Positions 57,801-64,000 of a stretch of DNA of 64,000 nucleotides are shown in pieces. Source of the DNA: Pseudomonas sp. URMO17WK12:I2 (GTDB lineage: Bacteria; Pseudomonadota; Gammaproteobacteria; Pseudomonadales; Pseudomonadaceae); NCBI RefSeq assembly GCF_003253735.1, contig NZ_QKYW01000001.1, forward strand, positions 868,001-932,000, given 5' to 3'. How positions within the stretch are numbered: position 1 is the stretch's first letter; the number at the start of each line of letters is the position of its first letter. Position numbers and translations under genes: made by a program. A model generated the notes under the pieces. It saw only the letters and a list, made by a program, of their open reading frames with translations. It was not told the origin of the DNA and ran no database searches.

Positions 57801-60123
57801 GCACAGCCTGATCGAACGCCGCCTGCCGCGGCTGTTCGCCGTGCTGCTGTTGGCGCTGCTGGCGTTGACCGCCTGGCAATGGCGCGACGGCCCGCCGGTG
57901 GCAGCGAGCATGCTCGCCCTGCTGCCCAGCGGCGCGGGTGATGCACGGCTGCAACAGGCCGAAGCGCGCATGCAGGAGCCGATCCAGCGTGATGTGCTGG
58001 TGCTCGTCGGCCACCCCAAGCGCGAGCGTGCTATCGCCCTGGCTACCAGCCTTGGCCAGCAATGGCGCGACAGCGGCGATTTCGCCCAGGTGCGCTGGCA
58101 GCTCGACAGCGACCTCGACGCCCTGCGCCAGCACCTGCGCGACAGTCGCCTGAACATGCTGCCCGCCGCTGACCGCAAGCTGCTAATCGAGCAGCCGGGC
58201 ACGTTCATCGAGCAACGTGCAGCCGGGCTGTTCGACCCCTTCGCCTCGTTCAGCCTGCTGCCGCCAGAGCAGGATTGGTTCGGCCTCGGCATGCGTGCCC
58301 AACAGGCACTCAATTTTGGCGGCCGCGTGCAGCCGGACCTGGCCAGCGGCACGCTGCTGGTCAACGCGCCCGGCATGACCTGGGCCGTGGTACACCTGCG
58401 CAGCCGAGGCGACGCCTTCGACATGCAGGCGCCATTGGCCGTCGCACAGCGCATCGAAGCTGCCCGCGCCGCGACCGAGGCAGCCGGCGGGCAGCTGCTC
58501 GCCACCGGCGGCGCGCTGTATGCCGCTGCCGGCCAGAACAAGGCGATGAGCGAGATGACCCTGATCGGCGGTGCGGCCAGCCTCGGCACCCTGCTGCTGT
58601 TGCTGATCGCCTTCCGCCGCCCGCGCGTGTTGCTCAGCCTGCTGCCCATCGGCGTGGCGCTGGTGACCGGCTGCGCGGCCTGCGTGCTGCTCTTCGGCAA
58701 GATCAACGCCCTGACGCTGGTGCTCGGCGCCAGCCTGATCGGCGTCGCGGCTGACTATCCGCTGCATTACCTGAGCAAAAGCTGGGGCCACGCCGAGTGG
58801 CGCAGCTGGAGCGCGCTGCGCAGCACCCTGCCGGGCCTGAGCCTGAGCCTGGGCACCAACCTGATCGGCTACCTGGCGCTGGCCTTCACGCCGTTCCCGG
58901 CGCTCACCCAGATCGCCGCATTCTCCGCCGCCGGGCTGATCGGTGCCTACCTGTGTTCGGTGTGTCTGCTGCCCGCCTGGCTCAATGGCATGCAGCTGCG
59001 CCCGGCGCCGCGCCTGCTGGCCATCGCGACCCGCCTGCTGAGCTGGCACGGTCGCCTGCAGAACCGCCGCACCAGCCTGTGGCTGCTCGGCGGGTTCCTG
59101 CTGTTCTGCGCCGGCGGCATCTGGCAGCTGCACAGCCAAAACGATCTGCGCCAGTGGCTCGGCAAGGATCCGGCGCTGTTCGCACAGTCACAACGCATCG
59201 TCGAGTTGACCGGCCAGCAGCCCACCAGCCAGTTCTTCCTGGTCCGCGCCGCCGATGAGGCGCAATTGTTGCAGCGCCAGCAGGCGCTCGGCGCGCGCCT
59301 CGATGCACTGGTGAAAAACGCCCAGCTGCGCAGTTACCTGTCCCTGAACCAGCTGGCCGCACCGGCTGCCGACTTGCAGGCGCTGCGTGCCGCCCTGGCT
59401 GATCTGCCGGGCCACTGGCAGGCGCTGCTCGACCTGGGCATCCCGGCCGAGACGCTGCAGGCAGAACTGCAGCACCTGCTGGAGCAGCCACAGCCAAACC
59501 TGGAGCAGGCGCTCGCCAGCCCACTGGCCGAGCCCTGGCGCGCGTTGTGGCTGGGCCGCGACGACAATGGCGTTGCCGCGGTGGTCAGCCTGCAGGGCCA
59601 GACCGACAGCAACGTGCTGCAAGGCGCTGCCGAGGGCCTGGAAGGTGTGCAGCTGGTCGACCGCCTCGGCGAGCTGAACCGCCTGTTCGCCGCCACCCAG
59701 ATCAGCGCCGCCGAGCTCAAGCTGATCTCCTGCCTGGCCATCGTGCTGCTGCTGTGCATCCCGTTCGGCCTCGGCGGCGCCCTACGGGTGGTCTGCCTGC
59801 CGTTATTGGCCGCCCTCGCCGCGCTCGCCTGCCTGGGCTGGCTGGGCCAGCCGCTGACCCTGTTCAGCCTGTTCGGTTTGCTGCTGATCACCGCCATCGG
59901 CGTCGATTACGCCATCCTGATGCGCGAGAACATCGGCGGGCCGGCGGTCAGCCTGCTCGGCACCCTGCTCTCGGCAGTGTCCAGCTGGCTGTCGTTCGGC
60001 CTGCTGCTGCTCAGCCAGACGCCGGCCATCGCCAACTTCGGCCTGGCGATCAGCCTGGGGCTGATGTTCTGCTTCCTGCTCTCGCCGTGGGCCGGCACGC
60101 AACAGCATGAGGTGAAGGGATGA
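57790..60123 (+). CDS. MMPL/RND-type exporter of the aryl polyene cluster
   Basis: This 777-residue protein has two repeats of a periplasmic domain and membrane bundle, around 12 helices, typical of MMPL exporters (COG4258). The first helix is at about 13-32 and the paired bundles are at about 255-420 and 640-770. It would flip or export the lipid-linked polyene from the inner membrane. Start: TTG at 57790 with AGGAG about nine bases upstream, giving MRTEHSLIERRLPRL. It overlaps the LolA-like gene by 11 bases and the antiporter-like gene by four. Confidence 0.85.
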   Translation: MRTEHSLIERRLPRLFAVLLLALLALTAWQWRDGPPVAASMLALLPSGAGDARLQQAEARMQEPIQRDVLVLVGHPKRERAIALATSLGQQWRDSGDFAQVRWQLDSDLDALRQHLRDSRLNMLPAADRKLLIEQPGTFIEQRAAGLFDPFASFSLLPPEQDWFGLGMRAQQALNFGGRVQPDLASGTLLVNAPGMTWAVVHLRSRGDAFDMQAPLAVAQRIEAARAATEAAGGQLLATGGALYAAAGQNKAMSEMTLIGGAASLGTLLLLLIAFRRPRVLLSLLPIGVALVTGCAACVLLFGKINALTLVLGASLIGVAADYPLHYLSKSWGHAEWRSWSALRSTLPGLSLSLGTNLIGYLALAFTPFPALTQIAAFSAAGLIGAYLCSVCLLPAWLNGMQLRPAPRLLAIATRLLSWHGRLQNRRTSLWLLGGFLLFCAGGIWQLHSQNDLRQWLGKDPALFAQSQRIVELTGQQPTSQFFLVRAADEAQLLQRQQALGARLDALVKNAQLRSYLSLNQLAAPAADLQALRAALADLPGHWQALLDLGIPAETLQAELQHLLEQPQPNLEQALASPLAEPWRALWLGRDDNGVAAVVSLQGQTDSNVLQGAAEGLEGVQLVDRLGELNRLFAATQISAAELKLISCLAIVLLLCIPFGLGGALRVVCLPLLAALAALACLGWLGQPLTLFSLFGLLLITAIGVDYAILMRENIGGPAVSLLGTLLSAVSSWLSFGLLLLSQTPAIANFGLAISLGLMFCFLLSPWAGTQQHEVKG

Positions 60124-61268
60124 CCATCGCCCTGTGCTGGCTCGGCCTGATCGGCCTGTTCGCGCTGGCCACCTGGTTCGGCAAACGCCTGGGCCTGATC
60201 GCCATCGTCAGCCAGCTGCTGCTGGGCACCTTTGCCCTGCCCGTGCTGTTGTACTGGAGCACGCCGCTGGGCGTCGGCGCCGAGCAACTGCTCGCACCGG
60301 GCTGGCTCAGGCCGCTGTACGGCATCGCCTTCAGCCTGTTGCTGGCGCATATTCTCAGCGACGTGATCGACCTCGACCTGCAGGCGGCAAGCCTGAAGAT
60401 CGCCCTGCCGAGCTTCTTCGTGCCGTTCTTCTGCGGCCTGGCCTGCGCGCTGTGGCTGCTGCCGCCGCTGGACAGCCTGACGGCCATCGCCATCGGTCTG
60501 CTGTTCGCCCTGACGGCGATTCCGGTGCTGTTTCTGTACCTGCAGGATCTCGCCTACCCTGCCGCACGCACTCGCACGCTGATGCAGGCGGCGATTCTCA
60601 TGGACCTGCTGTGCTGGTCGATCTTCGCCCTCGCCCAGGGCAGCCGCGACCCGAGCAGCCTGGCGTGGCCGCTGCTGGCAGCAGCCAGCCCATTGGTGCT
60701 GCGCCTGCTTGGCCTGCGCCACGCCGTGCTCAACGGCAGCCTGTTCCTCGGCCTGCTGCTGCTCCTCCAGCAACTGGGCTACAACGTGCTGGTGTTCGGC
60801 ATCGTCTACCTGCTGCTGGCCGCCGGTCTGCGTCTGCCAGTGCGCTTGCCGCTACCGGCGAAGGCGTTCACGGCATTGCAGACCTGGCTTGCCGTGCCGC
60901 TGATCCTCGCCTACGGCCTGCTGCAGATCGATTGGCACGGCCTGGCCGCCGACTTCGGCTTTACCGCCACGCAATTCATCGCGCTGCTGGCCTTGCCGGC
61001 GCTCAGCAAACTGGCCGGTAGCTGGCTGGGGCTGTCCTGGGCCGCAGGTGGCCTGGGGCTGAGCCAGAGCAAGTGGCGCGAGAGCATTCTGCTCAATACT
61101 CGCGGCCTGACCGAAATCGTCTTTCTCAACCTGCTGCTGCACCAGCAGGTCATCAGCACCCAACTGTATTTCGCCCTGATGCTCATGGGGCTGCTGTGCA
61201 CCTTGCTGCCGGCGACCCTGCGCAGATCAACCAAACTCGAGGCAAAGAGCCGCTATGAAGTCTCCTGA
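60120..61268 (+). CDS. CPA2-type cation:proton antiporter-like membrane protein
   Basis: This 382-residue protein has about 11-12 membrane helices and resembles the KefB/CPA2 antiporter group by its layout, with LLLAHILSDVIDLDLQAASL near residue 75, FALTAIPVLFLYLQD near residue 145 and a late NTRGLTEIVFLNLLLHQQVI near residue 325. It lies between the exporter and the flavoenzyme and overlaps both, so it is part of the operon. I do not recall such a gene in the best-known aryl polyene clusters. A role in driving polyene export or in ion balance is speculative. Confidence 0.75.
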   Translation: MTIALCWLGLIGLFALATWFGKRLGLIAIVSQLLLGTFALPVLLYWSTPLGVGAEQLLAPGWLRPLYGIAFSLLLAHILSDVIDLDLQAASLKIALPSFFVPFFCGLACALWLLPPLDSLTAIAIGLLFALTAIPVLFLYLQDLAYPAARTRTLMQAAILMDLLCWSIFALAQGSRDPSSLAWPLLAAASPLVLRLLGLRHAVLNGSLFLGLLLLLQQLGYNVLVFGIVYLLLAAGLRLPVRLPLPAKAFTALQTWLAVPLILAYGLLQIDWHGLAADFGFTATQFIALLALPALSKLAGSWLGLSWAAGGLGLSQSKWRESILLNTRGLTEIVFLNLLLHQQVISTQLYFALMLMGLLCTLLPATLRRSTKLEAKSRYEVS

Positions 61269-62499
61269 AGTCCAACACCACCCGATCGTCGTCGTCGGTG
61301 CCGGCCCTTCGGGCGCCATCGCCGCCGCCCTGCTCAAGCGCAAAGGCCACGATGTGCTGATTCTCGAGCGCCAGCGCTTCCCGCGCTTCTCCATCGGTGA
61401 GAGCCTGCTGTCGCACTGCCTGGACTTCGTCGAAGAAGCCGGGATGATCGATGCGGTGCGCGCGGCGGGCTTCCAGACCAAGCACGGTGCGGCCTTCGCC
61501 TGGGGTGATCGTTACACCGACTTCGACTTCCGCGACACCTTCACCAAGAGCTTCGGCTCGACCTTCCAGGTGCAGCGCGCCACCTTCGACAAGGTGCTGG
61601 CCGACGACGCCGAGCGCCAGGGCGTGACCATCCGCTACGAAGAGGAAATCCATGCCGTGGACTTCAGCGGCGAGCAACCGCTGCTGTCGGTGCGCCGCCT
61701 CGCCGATGGCTACGAATACCAGGTGAGCTGCACCTTCGTGCTCGATGCCAGCGGCTATGGCCGTTTGCTGCCGCGCCTGCTCGACCTCGAACTGCCGTCC
61801 AACCTGCCGATGCGCAAGGCGCTGTTCACCCATATCGAAGACCGCATCGAGCACCCGGCCTTCGACCGCGAGAAGATCCTCATCACCACCCACCCGACCC
61901 TGCGCGATGTGTGGTTCTGGACCATTCCGTTCAGCAACGGCCGCTGCTCCCTCGGCGTGGTCGGCCTGGCCGAGCGCTTCGACGGCTACCCGCAAGACAA
62001 GGACGCCGCCCTCAAGCAGTTCGTCGCCGAAACCCCGAGCCTGGCCAAGGTGCTGGGCAACGCCGTGTGGGACACCCCGGTGAACGAAATCAAGGGCTAC
62101 TCGGCCAACGTCAAGGCGCTGCACGGCAAGGGTTTCGCCCTGCTGGGCAACGCCGCCGAATTCCTCGACCCGGTATTCAGCTCCGGCGTGACCATCGCCA
62201 TGCGTTCGGCGAGCATGGCCGCCAACCTGCTGCACCGCCAGTTGAGCGGCGAGGCCGTGGACTGGGAACAGGACTTCGCCATCCCGCTCAAACGCGGCGT
62301 CGACACCTTCCGCGTGTACGTGGAAGGCTGGTACGACGGCAGCTTCCAGGACGTGATCTATTACCCCAAGGCCTCGCCGGATATCCGCGCCATGATCAGC
62401 TCGATCCTCGCCGGCTACGCCTGGGACCAGCGCAACCCCTACGTGGCCGAGCCGCGTCGCCGTCTGCGGGTACTCGCGGAGCTGTGTGCCAGTGCCTGA
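61255..62499 (+). CDS. Flavin-dependent halogenase-like oxidoreductase
   Basis: This 414-residue flavoprotein has the FAD motif GAGPSGAIAAALL near residue 16 and the halogenase signature WFWTIP at residues 220-225, fitting the W-x-W-x-I-P motif that blocks ordinary monooxygenation. A lysine that could be the catalytic Lys of halogenases lies in TKHGAAFAWG near residue 80. The C-terminus has the typical GNAAEFLDPVFSSGVTIAM segment. Xanthomonadins are brominated, so a ring-halogenating role is plausible. But related proteins without halogenase activity exist in aryl polyene clusters. It overlaps the antiporter gene by 14 bases. Confidence 0.8.
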   Translation: MKSPEVQHHPIVVVGAGPSGAIAAALLKRKGHDVLILERQRFPRFSIGESLLSHCLDFVEEAGMIDAVRAAGFQTKHGAAFAWGDRYTDFDFRDTFTKSFGSTFQVQRATFDKVLADDAERQGVTIRYEEEIHAVDFSGEQPLLSVRRLADGYEYQVSCTFVLDASGYGRLLPRLLDLELPSNLPMRKALFTHIEDRIEHPAFDREKILITTHPTLRDVWFWTIPFSNGRCSLGVVGLAERFDGYPQDKDAALKQFVAETPSLAKVLGNAVWDTPVNEIKGYSANVKALHGKGFALLGNAAEFLDPVFSSGVTIAMRSASMAANLLHRQLSGEAVDWEQDFAIPLKRGVDTFRVYVEGWYDGSFQDVIYYPKASPDIRAMISSILAGYAWDQRNPYVAEPRRRLRVLAELCASA

Positions 62500-62509
62500 G
62501 AACGCTTCG

Positions 62510-63232
62510 ATGAACCGCGTTGCGGCCACCTATGTCGAGGAAACCGGTTTCGGTTTCTGGTTCCTGCGCAGCCACGTGTGGCAGCACCATGTGTTGCGCG
62601 TGGCGGTCGCTGATCTGCGCGGGCTGATCGACGGCCCGCTTCCGGGTGCCCCGGTGCTGCTGGATGCCGGCTGCGGCCAGGGCAAGTCGTTCGCGCTGCT
62701 GCAGCGTGCCTTTGCGCCGGCGCGCATCATCGGCCTGGACGCCGACCCGCACAGCCTCGACTGCTCGCGGGCCGAAGCCCGGCGCCTGGGCCTGGACGTG
62801 GAGCTGATCGCCAGCGACTGCGCGGCGATCGGGCTGCCAGACGCCAGCGTGGACATGCTCTTCTGTCACCAGACCTTCCATCACCTGGTCGAGCAGGAGC
62901 AGGCGCTGGCCGAGTTCTGGCGTGTGCTCAAGCCCGGCGGCCTGCTGCTGTTCGCCGAATCGACCAAGTACTACATCGACACCTGGGTGATCCGCTGGCT
63001 GTTCCGCCACCCGATGGAGGTGCAGAAGAGTGCCGACGAATACCTCGGTATGCTGCGCCAGCAAGGCTTCGAATTCACCGAGCGCAACGTTTCCTACCCG
63101 TACCTGTGGTGGAGCCGCTCGGAGGACTTCGGCCTGCTGGAGCGCTGGGGCATTCGCAAGGCCAAGCCGTTCGGCCAGCGCAATGAAACCCTGGTCAACG
63201 CCGCGGTGCGCAAACCCCTGGAGCCTGCATGA
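62510..63232 (+). CDS. SAM-dependent methyltransferase of the aryl polyene cluster
   Basis: This 240-residue class I methyltransferase has the SAM motif LLDAGCGQGKSFALLQ near residue 48 and motif II region VDMLFCHQTFHHLVEQ near residue 115. It could methylate the aryl ring (as in E. coli aryl polyene, where the ring is 3-methylated) or a hydroxyl. The ATG at 62510 has GAGAA eight bases upstream; in-frame GTGs at 62486 and 62492 are alternatives and would overlap the flavoenzyme gene. Its stop overlaps the next start (ATGA). Confidence 0.85.
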   Translation: MNRVAATYVEETGFGFWFLRSHVWQHHVLRVAVADLRGLIDGPLPGAPVLLDAGCGQGKSFALLQRAFAPARIIGLDADPHSLDCSRAEARRLGLDVELIASDCAAIGLPDASVDMLFCHQTFHHLVEQEQALAEFWRVLKPGGLLLFAESTKYYIDTWVIRWLFRHPMEVQKSADEYLGMLRQQGFEFTERNVSYPYLWWSRSEDFGLLERWGIRKAKPFGQRNETLVNAAVRKPLEPA

Positions 63233-63708
63233 AACGCCTGCTGACCCTCGCCTGCATCCAGCTGCTCAGCGCCTGCGCCGCGCACACACCGCTGCCCGCC
63301 GCCTCACCACAACTGGCGCAGCCGCTGCCGATGTCACTGCAGGTGAGCACCGCCGATGGCCAGGACTGGCTGCTGGTGATCCAGGCCGAGGGCTCGGCCC
63401 TGCGCTGGTCGCTGTTCGACCCACTCGGCGTGCCGCTGGCCCGACAATCCCTGGCAGACGGTGCCTGGCACAATGACGGCCTGCTGCCGCCCAATGCCGC
63501 TGCCCGCGAGCTGTTCGCCGCGCTGTTGTTCGCCCTCACGCCAGATGATCAACTGGCCGCTAGCTACCCTGGCAAGCGGTGGCGCCAGGGCGCCGAGGGC
63601 CGCCAGCTGGCCCCGGACTGGCGTATTCGCTACGGCGCCGGGCAGGCCATCGAACTGGGCAACGCCACGCAGCAGTACCGCGTGCGCCCGCTGGAGACGC
63701 AACCATGA
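63229..63708 (+). CDS. DUF3261 lipoprotein of the aryl polyene cluster
   Basis: This 159-residue protein starts with a lipoprotein signal with lipobox LLSAC (Cys near residue 16) and fits DUF3261, a family characteristic of aryl polyene clusters. DWLLVIQAEGSALRWSLFDPLG near residue 46 is part of the conserved domain; only fragments are quoted. It is likely anchored to a membrane and may help with outer-membrane placement of the polyene. It overlaps both neighbours by four bases. Confidence 0.85.
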   Translation: MKRLLTLACIQLLSACAAHTPLPAASPQLAQPLPMSLQVSTADGQDWLLVIQAEGSALRWSLFDPLGVPLARQSLADGAWHNDGLLPPNAAARELFAALLFALTPDDQLAASYPGKRWRQGAEGRQLAPDWRIRYGAGQAIELGNATQQYRVRPLETQP

Positions 63709-64000
63709 TCGCTCGACTCGACGCCCTCGGCGTGATCTGCGCCCTTGGCCAGGGCAAGCAGTCGGTGGCCGACGCGTTGTTCGCCGGCGACACCAGTGGC
63801 ATGCACCGCCAGGAGGGCTGGATACCCGAACGCGCCGTTACCGTCGGTGCAGTCGATGCGCCGCTGCCCGAGATGCCCGCTGGTTTCGAGCACCTCGCCA
63901 GCCGCAACAACCGCCTGCTGCTGGCTGCCGCCCTGGAAATCCACGACGACATCCAGGCGGCCATCGCGAACTACGGCAGCAGCCGCATCGCCGTGGTGCT
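63705..64000 (+). CDS. Beta-ketoacyl-ACP synthase, N-terminal part (cut by the window edge)
   Basis: The reading frame starts with the ATG at 63705, overlapping the DUF3261 stop, and is open to the edge, giving about 98 residues. These start MIARLDALGVICALGQGK and include ASRNNRLLLAAAL, typical of FabF-like ketosynthases. The catalytic Cys and His are beyond the edge. It continues the operon, where the second ketosynthase, ketoreductase and dehydratase are expected. Confidence 0.88.
   Translation, partial: MIARLDALGVICALGQGKQSVADALFAGDTSGMHRQEGWIPERAVTVGAVDAPLPEMPAGFEHLASRNNRLLLAAALEIHDDIQAAIANYGSSRIAVV

Noticed and set aside
61255-62499. Calling the flavoenzyme a proven halogenase
   Set aside because: The signature motif is present but homologous non-halogenating enzymes occur; only halogen-containing product would settle it.

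Overview
The window is GC-rich chromosomal DNA of a Pseudomonas, probably of the alcaligenes/mendocina/stutzeri side of the genus. I base this on recalled gene order: pepP-ubiH-ubiI with ygfB, zapA, 6S RNA and ygfA, then ubiD, rho, trxA and ppx, matches the PA5209-PA5241 stretch of P. aeruginosa. Pseudomonas REP palindromes and Pseudomonas-type integron attC repeats are also present. No search was run, so the species is an inference.

Layout. 1-5.3 kb: the end of a CYTH/CHAD protein, a DUF502 membrane protein, a solitary GspE/PilB-type ATPase, a chemoreceptor and a DUF2388 secreted protein. 5.3-7 kb: gcvH and gcvT, without gcvP. 7-14.7 kb (minus strand): an iron locus made of an ECF sigma factor, a FecR anti-sigma factor and a TonB receptor with a signalling domain, followed by a periplasmic ferric-binding protein, a lipoprotein and a fused permease; a strong Fur box precedes the sigma gene. 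14.7-29.7 kb: housekeeping genes for ubiquinone, folate salvage, division, rho, thioredoxin and polyphosphate. 29.9-37.1 kb: a K+/H+ antiporter, a giant mechanosensitive channel, SelO and a CbrC-family protein; in PAO1 this block lies elsewhere, so ppx/nhaP2 is a synteny break.

37.4-40.8 kb: an AT-richer gene-cassette array without a visible integron integrase. Six promoterless cassettes in one direction are separated by five intact attC sites and end in a sixth, truncated one. One cassette encodes an Imm35/YrhB-like immunity protein; the others are unrecognised (two membrane proteins, a zinc-ribbon protein and two small soluble proteins). A palindromic element and a reversed ccdAB toxin-antitoxin pair lie directly beyond the broken end. 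41.6-48 kb: an OsmC-YcaO fusion, a BCCT transporter, an alpha/beta hydrolase and thioredoxin 2.

48.2-64 kb: an orphan ParA ATPase, then a tightly overlapping operon that is the first part of an aryl polyene/xanthomonadin-like pigment cluster. An ammonia-lyase would make an aryl-acrylate starter and an AMP-ligase fused to a dehydratase would load it on one of two acyl carrier proteins. Ketosynthase, dehydratase and ketoreductase steps would extend it; acyltransferases, a glycosyltransferase, a LolA-like protein and an MMPL exporter would attach and export it to the outer membrane. A methyltransferase and a halogenase-like flavoenzyme may decorate the ring. The cluster runs off the right edge inside a ketosynthase gene, and the ketoreductase and further ketosynthases are not in view.
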